Origin: Symbiodinium natans
Lineage: Eukaryota > Sar > Dinophyceae > Suessiales > Symbiodiniaceae
Direction: 5' to 3'
Assembly (NCBI GenBank): GCA_905221605.1
Contig: CAJNDS010002168.1
Span: forward strand, 360,233-424,232
DNA: 64,000 nucleotides
A program made the position numbers and the translations under genes. The notes beneath the pieces are model-generated. The model saw only the letters and a program-made list of their open reading frames with translations. It had not been told where the DNA came from and searched no databases. Shown here in pieces: positions 29,201 through 38,682 of the stretch (position 1 is its first letter; each line of letters begins with the position of its first letter).

Positions 29201-29620
29201 AACACACTGTCAAGGCATGAGAAGCAAAGAAGGAATCAGGATACTCCTCGTGGCCCAGGTGCAAGCTACTGGGTTTAGGGTTTAGGGTTTAGGGTTTAGG
29301 GTTTAGGGTTTAGGGTTTAGGGCCTGTGTCAGTGAGAGCGAGGGCTACAGGTCCCCACCGGCAAGTCGACCTGGGAGTAGCCTGGGAATACAAAATGTGC
29401 CCTTTTGGGTTTTAAGGGGCCTATCAGGGAACCCCAACCGTAACAAAAAGGGAATGAAGGCCTACTCCCGGCCCTGGCTGCATATTCTCATGGCCATAGA
29501 TGTCGGACGCCCCACGCCCTAAACCCTAAACCGCAAACCTCTCCTGCTCCGAGTGGACTTGACCCCAGCCTCGCTAAGGTGGATGTCAAGCACCTGCACA
29601 TGCCAGCTACCCTTAAACCC
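23250..29620 (-). CDS. Conserved dinoflagellate multi-pass membrane protein, about 20 exons
   Basis: The function is unknown; I recall this architecture from several dinoflagellate proteomes. In transcript order: 29560-29625 WHVQVLDIHLSEAGVKS; 29478-29518 SDIYGHENMQPGPG; 29185-29272 LGHEEYPDSFFASHALTVC; 28926-29010 EESAWSIPLLAGLIL; about 28592-28738 FETMFAATLVLLNLGMQTAF; 28357-28447 DLAGTSLVTRVCNGDGSVIL; 27911-27976 EHVNSFLGMDKAQFDLPAF; about 27655-27743 VLLCMLCIVLWTLC; about 26899-26975 EFRQIWVQLEAAFGIPKAP; about 26175-26280 QCTSFGDNAFTTISWG; about 25520-25640 RTAIASVLLVAGILWLSRTT; 25366 to about 25404 NAVALNAILDVDE; 25150-25197 FLFVGMTPIKIQQAIQ; 24956-25030 NLEPMKAKYSRRRSECES; about 24693-24799 LALVLVTYLLLLGPL; about 24404-24505 ALVTPNAWEIAGRNLTLSEL; 24005-24087; 23250-23884. 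The last exon is Cys-rich (CRELRGMC, VCGETCGCTDPY, CPQSCGC), ShK-like in spacing, and ends with TGA at 23250-23252. At least four hydrophobic segments are seen. The 5' end is not found and may lie beyond 29.6 kb. Confidence 0.75.
23885..24000 (-). mobile_element. Family A introner, TSD ATGC
   Basis: CTGAGTAGCCCAGTAACC...CCACTGGGCTCCCAAG with perfect ATGC flanks (23881-23884, 24001-24004). On the gene strand the intron is GCAT-element, ending CTCAG. Exon ...CCC TTC T joins GC ATT GAG CCC in frame (PFCIEP). It is therefore a GC-AG intron whose GC comes from the duplicated target. Confidence 0.9.
24088..24245. mobile_element. Family M element (GGGAATGAGG / CCCTTAAAGGG units)
   Basis: TTAGTAGGGAATGGGGGAGT opens it. 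Inside are three copies of a roughly 50-bp unit, CATAATCCCTTAAAGGGTA-TAAATAGGG-CAAGTA (24129-24240). It lies between two coding patches of the membrane-protein gene. Relatives: 27277-27388, 32272-32470, 39341-39517. Confidence 0.6.
24586..24693 (-). mobile_element. Family K element bounding an exon
   Basis: GGGGTACCTTGTTGGGTCCC...TTCGTAAAACTCCCAC. On the gene strand the coding frame ends ...GAT ACA CAG|GTGGGAG, so the element supplies a GT donor. Relatives: about 5048-5150, 34850-34937, 35655-35760, 38888-38990. Confidence 0.65.
24800..24955 (-). mobile_element. Family F introner 1 (GC-AG)
   Basis: On the gene strand it reads GCTCCTTGGGGACGACATGAACC...GGTTAATTTGGCCCCCGAG, then G. The join TCC CT|G TTG GCT keeps the frame and makes a continuous hydrophobic segment (SSLLALVLVTYLLLLGPL). 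The terminal inverted repeat is CTTGGGGACGA-CATGAACC / GGTTAATTTGGCCCCCGAG. Confidence 0.8.
25031..25145 (-). mobile_element. Family A introner, imperfect TSD (GTTC/GTGC)
   Basis: CTTAGTGGCCCAGTAACC...CCACTGGGCTACAAAG. On the gene strand: ATT CA|GCAC-element-CTAAG|G AAC CTA GAG, giving AIQNLEPMK in frame with a GC donor. The frame would contain a stop if the element's own GT were used. Confidence 0.8.
25198..25365 (-). mobile_element. Family F introner 2 (GC-AG)
   Basis: Gene strand: GAT GA|GCTCCTTGGGGACC...GTCCCCAAG|G TTT CTA. The join gives DVDEFLFVGMTP in frame. It has the same GCTCCTTGGGGAC 5' end as the intron at 24800-24955, so in this family the donor is element sequence or a preferred target. 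Confidence 0.8.
25809..25928. mobile_element. Inverted-repeat element inside the membrane-protein gene
   Basis: AATCCCCTAAGGGTTCATATACC at the left pairs with GGTACATGGACCCTGAGGGAATG at the right. Gene-strand frames on either side (LPFTLARHLESDD above, LNWTAEVLFPVE below) fit an intron. A single copy of this family was noticed. Confidence 0.65.
26055..26167. mobile_element. Family I element, copy 1
   Basis: CTTTGGAGTAGACCCTGGAAAA...AATACTCCCAAACCCAGAGTAG with central ATAAGTAGC...AGGAACCCAGAACCC. It lies just 3' of the ISWGRFGLPL coding patch on the gene strand. Relatives: 35771-36067 (tandem and nested copies) and 58441-58553. Confidence 0.7.
26693..26894 (-). mobile_element. Family A introner carrying a telomere-like insert
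   Basis: CTTGGTAGCCCGTGACCATA... to ...ACTGGGCGCCCCAGAG, with flanks CATT / CATG (3 of 4 match). The right part of the element is interrupted by CCCCAAACCC-type repeats (26790-26870). On the gene strand it follows GIPKAP. The downstream frame after joining is short and then must splice again. Confidence 0.65.
27010..27178. repeat. Long (TTTAGGG)n array
   Basis: About 24 units, nearly perfect, with a single TTTGGGG variant. Other long arrays: 4190-4262, 6538-6610, 26285-26420, 29040-29098, 29625-29700, 30185-30250, 33269-33390, 33985-34110, 34230-34350, 36065-36200, 36308-36380, 38067-38135, 39184-39246, 43970-44100, 49273-49370, 51395-51455, 52385-52465. All are internal, not chromosome ends. 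Confidence 0.95.
27277..27388. mobile_element. Family M element with (TA)n loop
   Basis: CTGGTTCTTAGTAGGGAAT...ATTCCCTGCTAAGAACCAGG are near-perfect inverted ends, enclosing CATTCCCTC-type inner arms and a (TA)n loop. A family B-like tail follows to about 27452. It lies between two coding patches of the membrane-protein gene. Confidence 0.8.
27744..27906 (-). mobile_element. Family A introner, TSD GAAC (GT-AG)
   Basis: CTCAGTAGCCCAGCAACC...GGCTGCCAAG, with perfect GAAC flanks (27740-27743, 27907-27910). Gene strand: CAG CCG GGC|GTTC-element-CTGAG|GTT CTC TTA. The exact excision gives QPGVLLCMLC. AAGCCT/AAACCCT repeats fill its middle (27845-27892). Confidence 0.9.
27977..28352 (-). mobile_element. 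Composite family A introner, TSD GTTC (GA-AG)
   Basis: The outer ends are CTTAGTAGCCCGGTGACC...ACTGCTGGACTGCCAAG, with perfect GTTC flanks (27973-27976, 28353-28356). Inside are a TTTAGGG array (28016-28065) and a whole family L hairpin (28145-28258). Gene strand: ACG TTG GTT|GAAC-element-CTAAG|GAA CAC GTC, giving TLVEHVNSFLG. The 66-base exon between this intron and the one at 27744 is exactly 22 codons. Confidence 0.88.
28747..28835 (-). mobile_element. Family J element at an exon edge
   Basis: CTTAGCTGTCCAGTATCCTC...AAAAGGTTAAAAGGTTACCTA. On the gene strand it ends AGCTAAG|G ATT GAC ATA, directly before the FETMFAATLVLL exon. A relative at 30843-30941 has GTTGTCCAGTAATCTGGGGG...GTTAAAGGTTACCTA. 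Confidence 0.65.
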
Positions 29621-29782
29621 CATGTAGGGTTTAGGGTTTAGGGTTTAGGGTTTAGGGTTTAGGGTTTAGGGTTTAGGGTTTAGGGTTTAGGGCGTTTAGG
29701 GTTTCTAAACTCGAAACCCTACACCCATAAAACCCCAGACCCTAAACCCTTTAAGGGTGTCGGGCATAGTGTGTGCAGGAGA

Positions 29783-29948
29783 CTTCGTAGCCCAGTAACC
29801 ACATGATAATAAAGGTGTTTTTTCAATGCTTGTGTATTTCTTTTGTATTTCGTATTGTTTATGTATACATTTTGTCTTTGTTTTGGGGGAGGTTGGGAAC
29901 CTTGAACCCAAAGAAAAAGGGGTAACAGGGCACACCTGGGCTACCAAG
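29783..29948 (-). mobile_element. Family A element without clear duplication
   Basis: CTTCGTAGCCCAGTAACC...CACCTGGGCTACCAAG. The flanks GAGA and TAGT do not match. Gene-strand patches on both sides are open (STNYL before, CTHYARHP after), so it may still be an intron; the exact cut cannot be set. Confidence 0.6.
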
Positions 29949-30039
29949 TAGTTGGTGCTACCCAAAGACTCTGATCTCCCTAAACTCCTAAACTCCTAAA
30001 CTCCTAAACCCTAAACCCTAAACCCTAAACCCTAAACCC

Positions 30040-30610
30040 CTGGCCTCCGCAGGCTGATTCAGGGCGCCGGCATTCGGAGACCCCTGAGCATGGACAGGTC
30101 TACCACGCCATGCCACTGCGTTGAACGCCCTAAACACGAAGCCCTAAACACCGAGTAAAGGTAAAGGCAGGCCTTGTAGCGCTAAACCCTAAACCCTAAA
30201 CCCTAAACCCTAAACCCTAAACCCTAAACCCTATAAACCCTAAACCCTAAACCCACAAAATCGACCACCGTGAGACTTAGATCAAGAGTTCGACCCCAAA
30301 GAGTCGTCGCTCAGCCTTCCACCCAAGGGGGGGGGGGGGGGGGGGGTGAAGACTCCTACCCCCTAAGGTTTCCCAGTTTAGGGTTTAGGGGTTAGGGTTT
30401 AGGGTTTACCCCTACCCCCTAAGGATGTTCTTTGGGATGTTCCGCCTTATACTAACAGGGTTTAGGGTTTAGGGGGTTTTTTGGTTTTGGGGTTTAGGGT
30501 TGAGGCTTCTGGAAACCTTCAGAGCACCTCGTTGAGGGTCGGTAGCTCGGGGGGAAGGATTTCCTGGTCGACCTTGGCGCCGTCACCGGGATGCACCTGG
30601 CGGGCTTCGG
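30040..30610 (-). CDS. Two coding exons, unassigned
   Basis: Minus strand: about 30045-30150 AFNAVAWRGRPVHAQGSPNA, and about 30518-30602 VHPGDGAKVDQEILPPELPT then LNEVL and an in-frame TGA. They are flanked by AAACCCT arrays and a C17-G-type homopolymer (30330-30347). They may be 5' exons of the membrane-protein gene or the end of an upstream gene; the TGA after LNEVL favours a gene end or a splice site. Confidence 0.5.
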
Positions 30611-30715
30611 GTTTCGGGTTTGGGGTTTAGGGTTTGGGGTTTAGGGTTTGGGGTTTAGGGTTTGGGGTTTAGGGTTAAGAATTTAGGGTTTAGGGTTTAG
30701 GGTTAGTTCGCCAAC

Positions 30716-31070
30716 CCACTCTATGGGGATTTCCGCAAAGGCGTCCCCAGAACCACGTTCGGGTAGCAGGAGCACAGCAGCCTCCTTGGGAAAGTTTGTA
30801 CCGGAGCTGCTGGAGGACGAACACATCCCTTCATTTGGACCTGGTTGTCCAGTAATCTGGGGGAATTACAGGTCAACCTTTGGGATTTTAAGGAGATTAC
30901 AGTATACTACCCCAAAAAAAGTTAAAGGTTACCTACTCTACGACTAGGTGGAGAGCTTGCAGAAGCATTGGCTCCAGGAAGAGCTCCTGGGGAAGTTAGC
31001 GGACGAACACATCCCTTCATCTGGAGAGCTTGCAGAAGCAGTTGAAGGAAGAGATCTTGGGGGGTGCCTG
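30716..31070. CDS. Coding patch with a duplicated segment
   Basis: The plus frame reads GKFVPELLEDEHIPSFG (about 30790-30840) and, after a family J element (30843-30941), EELLGKLADEHIPSSGELAE. The string GACGAACACATCCCTTCAT is duplicated (30816 and 31001), as is GGAGAGCTTGCAGAAGCA (30952 and 31023). A minus frame (FPKEAAVLLLPERGSGDAFA) is also open at 30720-30815, so the strand is not settled. Confidence 0.4.
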
Positions 31071-33404
31071 GGTTTGGGGTTTAGGGCTTTGGGGTTCGTC
31101 GTCTAAGGGTTTAGGGTTTGGGGCTGAGGGATTCAGGCCTTTGGGGTTCTAAGCTATACCCTAAACCCTAAACACTAAACCGCATGTGCCCGTTTTGAGC
31201 AAGGACCGTCTGGCGTGCCTATTCTTGAGCTGCCTCAGACCCATGACCTACCTGAGAGCTCCGTAATGAAACCCGAACCTGCAAACTTCCCTAAAACCAT
31301 ACACCAAAGACCCCAAAACCTTGACCTTAAACCCCGTAAACTTGAACCGCCAACTGAGCCCGAACACCCTCCCCCCCCCCCCATTAAGCCCGAACTCCTA
31401 AGCCCTCTTATCCCCTTTACAGAATCCCTTTTGTACAAGCCCTTCACCTTGAGGCTTGCGTGTAGCAACCTCGTTGGCAGCATCTACGAAGCAAGCCTCC
31501 AATTTCAGGAATCTCCATACTAAACCTAAGGAAACCTAAGGAACCTAGGCATTCAAGAAAGGGTGCCCTTTTTGGCTTCAAGGCGCTTAGAAGGGAACCG
31601 CAGCCCTACAGAAAGGGAAATTAGGGTTTAGGGTTTAGGGGTTTCAGCCATGCCTGCGGTTTGAACGCACGACCCCTAATTAACTTAGGGTTTAGGGTTT
31701 AGGGCTTAGGGCTTAGGGCTTAGGGCTTAGGGCTTAGGGCTTAGGGCTTAGGGGTAGGGCTTAGGGGTTAGGATTTAGGATTAAACCGCAGGCTTCGTGC
31801 CTTGCAAGCGTGAGCGCCGAGAGCCGTCTGTGCCTCCAGGACCTTGGAGGGGGCTTGTATGGCTTGGGTGTGGAACACCCTAAACCTCAGACCCTAAACC
31901 CTAGACCCTAAACCCTACACCCTAAGCCCTAAACCCTAATTTTAAATCCTAAACAACAGAATCAAGAGAAAAAGGATACTGATAGAGGAAAAAAATAGAG
32001 TGTCAGTGAAGGTTTTAGGAGCCACCGCCCCTCCTCCCCCCCCCCGTCCTCCCACCCGCCCACTAGGCTCGATTTCTGGGCCCCAGTTGGCCCTAAACCC
32101 CTAAACCCCTAAAACCCTAAACCCTAAACCCTGCGGCCTCCAAGCGCGCATGGACGTGCTGCAGACCCAGCTGCAGCTGCTGCCGCAATAAAACGAACCT
32201 CGGCTTGGTTGCCCCTGGCTTAGGGGGACGTTTTAGGGTTTAGGGTTTAGGGTTCTTGGTTGCCCCAGGCTCTTCGTAGGGAATGAGACTACTGTATGCG
32301 GATGTTCAGGGTTTGTTCTCTTGGATTATAGGGGGCCCTATATATATATATATACCCTTTAAGGGATTGTATGCCCTTGAAGGGATTGTAGCCTTTAAGG
32401 GCTTCTATACCCTCTAAGGGATTGCATACGCTGCAAGGGACTATGAAGGGTATCTCATTTCCTCATTATCCTAGCCACTGGTGGGTTTGGGGTTTAGGGT
32501 GGCTTTAAGTCTCTAGGGTTTAGGGTCTCTTAGCTGCTGAGTTCATGAGCCCAAAAAAGTGTACACTTTCAGTTCTATAGGGGGTTAGAGTATCCCAAAA
32601 AAAGAATGTGCTTACTCAGCTTGTAAGGTCTATAGGGTTAGGGTCTATAAGGTTTAGGGTCCATAGGGTTCAGGGTGGTTTAGGGTCTAGGGTTTAGGGT
32701 GGTGTTTCGGGTTGTGACCCGCCAACAAAAATCGACCCAAAGCCGGGGAAACACACACCCACACACACGATTCTCCAAGCGCCCGAAAACTGAAGCCTCA
32801 AAACCCGAGGCTTCAAAAAACCTGCGTTAACTGAACGCACGAACCTTGAACCCTCAACCCCAAACCCCAAACCCCAAACCCCAAACCCCAAACCCTGAGC
32901 CAAAATCGCCTACACCCTTAGACCTCAGCCCTTAAACCCTACGAAGCTCCTCGCTTGGTATGGAAGTTAGGATTTACAGGGTTTTAGGGTTTAGGGATTA
33001 GGGTTTCGGGTTTAGGGCTTTTAGGGCATGCTCAGGTTTTTCAGGATCTCACTTCAGGGATTTTAAGGGGCTTCTTAAGGGCTTTAGGTGCTTACTGGAG
33101 CTTCCGGGTTCTTCAGGTTTGGGGTTTAGGGTTTGGGGTTTAGGGTTTAGGGGAAGGTGCTACAGAAGGATTCTCGTTGGAAGAGCCAGGGGGGTAGGGG
33201 AGGCTTAGGGATTCCCAAACCCTAAACTCAAGGCCTATCGACCTCGATGGCGCAAGCCGACCCAGGTGGGTTTAGGGTTTAGGGTTTAGGGTTTAGGGTT
33301 TAGGGTTTAGGGTTTAGGGTTTAGGGTTTAGGGTTTAGGGTTTAGGGTTTAGGGTTTAGGGTTTAGGGTTTAGGTTTAGGGTTTAGGGTGGAGGTCGGTA
33401 TGGG

Positions 33405-34222
33405 CCCGGTACCGCTTCTCCTCGGGACCAAGGTCTGGTCCCTTCTTAAAGTCTATCCTAAACCCCAGCATCCCTTCCCGACACATGGTGAACCCTCTTA
33501 CAACCCCTGAAAGAACGTTTCAAAACGGAAGAAGCTTTTAGAAGCGGACTGTTGCCTTGAGTTTAGGCCTAAACCCTAATAGCTTTGCCGCCTCGGATGG
33601 CGTGGGGTGGGAGAAAAGTTAAATGGCCTTCCACAATCGGGCCAAAGCTGCTCTTCGCGCCTCACGAAGCTTTCGGGCTTGTTCCGAAGCCTAACCTTCA
33701 CAGCATCTACGCCCTATCACAGCAAACCCTAAACCCTAAACCCTAAACGTCTTGGAGTTTAGGGTTGCAGGCTTACGGTCTTAGGGTTTTGGGGAATGCT
33801 TTAGGGGTGATGTTTTTTTTTTTTGTGGGTGGGCGGGTCGTGGGTGGCTCACAGTGTTTGTTGCGTGAAGTCCACCACACCACTCATCAGGCACACATGG
33901 CAGCGCGGCGGTACCCAGAATACCCGCGAGGCAGGTCACAACTCCTATCTTAGGACAAGCTTCTGCTGCGATTTGAGCCATCGCCCTAAACCCTAAACCC
34001 TAAACCCTAAACCCTAAACCCTAAACCCTAAACCCTAAACCCTAAGCCCTAAACCCTAAACCCTAAACCCCAAACCCTCAACCCTAAACCCTAAACCCTA
34101 AACCCTACTCCGCAGACTGGCAGCTGCCTCTCCAGCTCTGGAAGGCGCTCCGTCTCCGGAAGATGGCCAAAGGGGTCTTCAACCCACTCGGGCTCCTGCA
34201 GCTTGTGGGCCTTTGTTAGGGT
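33405..34222 (-). CDS. Three coding exons, unassigned
   Basis: Minus strand: about 34116-34222 AHKLQEPEWVEDPFGHLPET then ERLPELERQLPVC; about 33640-33698 ASEQARKLREARRAALARLW; about 33405-33450 KGPDLGPEEKRYRAHTDL. All have strongly protein-like, charged composition. TTTAGGG and AAACCCT arrays (33269-33390, 33725-33748, 33985-34110, 34230-34350) fill the introns. They probably belong to one gene. Confidence 0.55.
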
Positions 34223-34997
34223 GATGGTAGGGTTTAGGGTTTAGGGTTTAGGGTTTAGGGTTTAGGGTTTAGGGTTTAGGGTTTAGGGTTTAGGGTTTAG
34301 GGTTTAGGGTTTAGGGTTTAGGGTTTAGGGTTTAGGGTTTAGGGTTTAGGGCTACAAGGCCTTCGGGTTTAGGATTTGGGAGTTCGGGTTTAGGGTTTAA
34401 GGTTTAGGGTTTGGGGTTTGGGTTTTGGAGTGTAGGGTGTAGGGTGTAGGGTGTAGGGTGTAGGGTGTAGGGTGTAGGGTTTAGGGTGTAGGGTGTAGGG
34501 TGTAGGGTGTAGGGTGTAGGGAGGGTGTAGGGTTGAAATTTAAACGTCTCTAGGGCCCCTTGTAGACCCACACTTAGGAGAACATGACATTTCCCAAAGG
34601 CCGAGCTAGAACTGCACAGGGGTTGGGTGGAACGGTGGGTACATTTACCGATGTTGGTTGCGCAAATTCCAAGGGGCCCTTAGCCAGCACCCGTAAACAG
34701 AGCCGGGGGCCCGCAAAACACTAAGCACGCACGACTCAGCACAGCCTAGGCCTAGGCGTGCAGGGGGGGGTTGATCAACACTTGTGTTCATGGTTTAGGG
34801 TTAGGGTTTAGGGTTTAGGGTTTAGGGCTAATTCTTGAAGTGGCCTGAAGATGGTCCCCCCAAATTTAGTAGGGTCCCAGGTCCCCCTTATAATAAAGAA
34901 CCCAATAAGGTGCCCCCGAAGTCGGAAACTCCCAAGTGACTTCTCGGCGACTTGGCGTATGAAGCGCTGCTCACCAGCAGGCTGCCACCCCCCTAAA

Positions 34998-35300
34998 CCC
35001 TAAATGAAGTGGTCGAGCAGGCGGGGCTGGCGTCCGGGACCGCGGCGAAGGTCTTACTTCCGCCGTCGGACACGTCGGAGCCGTCCTTGAACAAAATGTC
35101 TAGATAGATGTTCAAGGACTCGTCCAACTTCCTGCCCGTCATGACCGTTCGTTCTCCCATCTCTGTGACGAAGCGACGTACTCGATTGACATAATCCTGG
35201 GCCACTGGCGCTGACCCTGCCACTTGCTCCAAGAAGGTCTGTCCTTGAAAGCGTGGCGCATCTGTTTCCTGGCTCTTTGGTTTCGGCCTGGAGTGTCTAG
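34998..35300 (-). CDS. Tyrosine-recombinase-like core-binding exon
   Basis: The minus strand reads KPKSQETDAPRFQGQTFLEQ, then VAQDYVNRVRRFVTEMGE, then GRKLDESLNIYLDILFKDGS and DGGSKTFAAV. The pattern 'Y..RV..F.......L...LD..L..YLD.LF..G....DGSK..AA' resembles the helical N-terminal core-binding region that precedes the catalytic domain in dinoflagellate tyrosine-recombinase/retroelement proteins. This is recalled only. No catalytic R..HRY segment is seen nearby. The frame ends where the telomere-like repeat begins (34996), and a donor before it is likely. It could be a domesticated gene or a fragment. Confidence 0.45.
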
Positions 35301-35770
35301 GGCATGGTGGGCGGGGGAGGCCCCTACAGCAGATCTTTCGCTACCACCTACTTCCGAAGACTGAGGCTAGACCCTAAACCCTAGACCCTAAACTTACCCT
35401 AAACCCTAAACCCACATCTGGGAACTTGAATCCCCGAAAGCTCAAAAAATCATGGGGTTTGGGCGTAGGGTTTAGGGTTTAGGGTAAAGGGTTTCATCGT
35501 GGGTTTACGGGGTCACCGGGAACTCCCGACTTTCTGCTTCAGGGGCGGAAGCTCAACCGGGCACGAGGCTTACCATTTGGGTGAGCAGCCCACATGGGGG
35601 TTTAGGGTTTAGGGTTTAGGGTTTAGGGTTTAGAATTTAAAATTTAAGATTTAGGGTTTACCCTAAAATAGGCCCCCAAGTGGCAGGATCCCCTTATAGT
35701 AAGGACCCCATTGAGGGTACCCCCCCCCCCCCCAACTTCGAAAAACTCCCCCATGGCAAAACCCACAAGC

Positions 35771-36067
35771 CCCACTTTGGAGTAGGGCCTGGAAAAAATA
35801 TTTTTCTAGCTATAATAGGAACCCAGAACCAACATTAAAGTAGGCCCTGGAAAAAACTATTAACCTTTTAGGTATAAGTAGCTATAATAGGAACCCAGAA
35901 CCCAAAAAAAGAGTATTAAAGTATATTAACTTTTAGGTATAAGTAGCTATAATAGGAACCCAGAACCCAAAAAAGAGTTCTAAAGTATAGTACTCCCAAA
36001 CCCAGCAAGTATAAGTAGCTTTAATAGGAACCCAAAACCAAAAAAGAGTACTAAAGTGTAGTACTCC
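35771..36067. mobile_element. Tandem/nested family I elements
   Basis: The unit TAGGTATAAGTAGCTATAATAGGAACCCAGAACC recurs at about 35807, 35869, 35933 and 36007, together with two GTAGGCCCTGGAAAAA starts and two AGTACTCCCAAACCC ends. This is consistent with repeated insertion or unequal exchange within one family. Confidence 0.7.
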
Positions 36068-36229
36068 CAAACCCTAAACCCTAAACCCTAAACCCTAAAC
36101 CCTAAACCCTAAACCCTAAACCCTAAACCCTAAACCCTAAACCCTAAACCCTAAACCCTAAACCCTAAACCCTAAACCCTAAACCCTAAGCCCTAAGCCC
36201 TAAGCCCTAAGCCCAAACCCAGCAAGCCC

Positions 36230-37060
36230 GAGTCCTCTATGGAGCTGTTCCAAGCCCGGAGGGCCGGTGTCGGCATGGCAGGCTGCAGGAGTCGCAGGCG
36301 CTACGCCTAAACCCTAAACCCTAAACCCTAAACCCTAAACCCTAAACCCTAAACCCTAAACCCTAAACCCTAAACCCTAAACCCATGAGGCGAAATGTCA
36401 AGCTACATCCATGTGCCAAGGACGCGCCTCGTCTATTCAGCGATGCTTGGGAGGCCGCCTCAAACTTAAACCTTAAACCCCGAGATTCCGTCTTTAAGTC
36501 GGCCACAAGGCTGCAAACCCTAAACCCTAAACCCTAAACCGTTGTTTGCTTGACGGCTCATGAGTTCATAGAAACAAGGGGGGGGGGGGTCATGTGCACG
36601 CTGACTGTGGCTATCATGGTTGGTTGAATAGCCCATACAAACATTCGAGGGCTTAGGGGTGGCAAGGTCTCAAGGCCCAGCGGCTTTTTAAGCCAGGTAA
36701 CCACATGCTGCCACCTGCAACTCTGCACACAAACATGTGGCAGACGTAAATGCATCTCTGCTCGGAAGACCTCTGTATATAGTAGTCAGTGTGGAAAAAC
36801 ATCGCCCCCTCTCCCCCCCCCCCCCCCGGCTCCCTAGCAACAAAAATGCTTTGCTTCAGGCATGAACTCAGAAGGAATCCCACTGGCGTCTTCGGCAAAG
36901 ATCCGTCACAAACCACCAGCTAAAGCATTCGCGTACCCCCGCGCGCCCGCGCCTCAACAACTGGCTTGCTGCTGCCTCCATCAGGCCTCAGGATTTCGGC
37001 GCAAGAGCTTAAGGTTTGAGGTTTAGGTATTAGGGTTTAGGGGAACATGATACATGCATA
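36230..37060. other. Mixed stretch, two weak coding patches
   Basis: 36235-36305 is open on minus (APATPAACHADTGPPGLEQL). 36388-36470 is open on both strands (plus MRRNVKLHPCAKDAPRLFSD). From 36560 to 37400 there is unique sequence with G- and C-runs and no convincing exon; the frames there are low quality. Confidence 0.35.
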
Positions 37061-37854
37061 CACAGAGCCACGAGCATGCATCGATACATTTCTTTGCATT
37101 AAACGAGAAAAGCACATACACATGCACATCGTCCTCAGAAACGATGCCAGGCTATGCCAAGAACACCATGCAATCCATAAATGAAAAGCGCTCGATGCAA
37201 TGCAGGGTAGGTACAGTGACACCAGTACCGTAGAAATCGTTGGATTCCTTTGTGCCTGCAGTCTTCCTCAACTTGGCTTCGAACATGGCAAGATGTCGTC
37301 AGCTTAAGAAATGCAGAGGCTCGATTTTTGGCTTCACGGCGGGACAGGCCATGACGCTAAGGCACGCGCCGCACTCCTCAAGATAAGAAGATAAGAAATT
37401 TGGACTGAGGCATCGAAACCCAAAGCCCCAAAACCCTCACGTTGGGGGGGGGGGGGCGCCTTGCTCCAAGATCGGGGTACTACCTACGGGAACTTGCCAA
37501 ACGAGAAGATACCCTAAGAAAGACGCCCTGAACCCCAAAAAACCTGAGGCTTAAGCCCCAACCCCACAACCCACAACCCACAACCCACAACCCACAACCC
37601 ACAACCCACAACCCACAACACTAAACACTAAACCCTAAACCCTAAACCCTAGCCCTGCCAGCAGCTCGCCTGGTGCCAGGCCGTGGACCTTCGCGCAGGA
37701 TGTCGCCCTTGCCGGATTGTAGGGGTTGGTTGGGCTTCAGGGCTGTAGGATGGGTGAGGTTGAGGAATGTCGCTTTTCTGGCAACGCAGATTCTCAAATC
37801 TCCAGATATCTGGGCCTCGGGTTTCTCTGATAACAACCGTTTTTCGCTTCGAGT

Positions 37855-38062
37855 ATGTCGCAAAGCGCAGCTGCGTGGACAGCGAGCACACCTGAAATCT
37901 CGAATCCGAATCCGCTGTCGTTCCAATGCACATATTGCCACAGAGTACGGCAAAGATTCGCTGACTGGCTGGACGACGAGCCTTCCGTCGCGGGGTCCGA
38001 GGCAACTATTTTAGGGATGTGGCCAGGAGAAGCTTTCTATCTTCCGGAGCCTTATGAACGAA
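37855..38062 (+). CDS. Possible first exon, unassigned protein with a CxxC
   Basis: The plus frame starts ATG at 37855 (MSQSAAAWTASTPEISNPNP), then LSFQCTYCHRVRQRFADWLD, and GMWPGEAFYLPEPYERIG up to the TTTAGGG array, where GAATAG|GGTTTAGG would be the exon end. CTYC is a possible zinc-binding half. The other frames at 37642-38014 on both strands are shadows or low quality. About 400 bases downstream (38140-38570) hold neither repeats nor an exon I can support. Confidence 0.5.
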
Positions 38063-38682
38063 TAGGGTTTAGGGTTTAGGGTTTAGGGTTTAGGGTTTAG
38101 GGTTTAGGGTTTAGGGTTTAGGTTTAGGGTTTAGGGCATTTGCTAACATAGCTCTTTTTTCATTGCTGGCACGTGTGTCCGAACCACGTGCAGAAATTGA
38201 GAAACGTCATTGCAATACATGGTCCGGTTCATGTTGTGTACATCTTCTTGATTAGTTTTCAGATCACTTGCAATTTTGTAAGTTGCATGCTCTTTGTCAG
38301 CGTTTACAAGTATCTCTGTACTTGACTGACTTTTATCTAGGTTGAATCTTCGTGTTCATCCCTGTATACACCCCCCTATATTTAAGCAGATGGTGAGCAG
38401 TAGGATTTCTAGAGAAAATCTACAACTACCATTGGGTGTTTGCATAATCGAGCTAATCACAAAATGAAAGGCATTTGTTCATACGATCTTCTTATATACG
38501 CATGCATATGTAAAGAAGTATTTATATATACATATACATATACATATGTATATATATATATATACACGATTTCTCTCTTCATTCATTCTCCCGTAAAGAC
38601 GCACGAAAGCCTCTATTCCCTAAACCCTGAACCCTAACCCTAAACCCCAAACCCTTAACCCTAAACCCCAATCCCTAAACAA

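Noticed and set aside
31215-31523. Pro/Lys-rich plus frame of 102 residues
   Set aside because: Much of it is a translation of drifted CCCGAAC/CCCTAAA repeats and a C-run; the minus frame is likewise repeat-derived.
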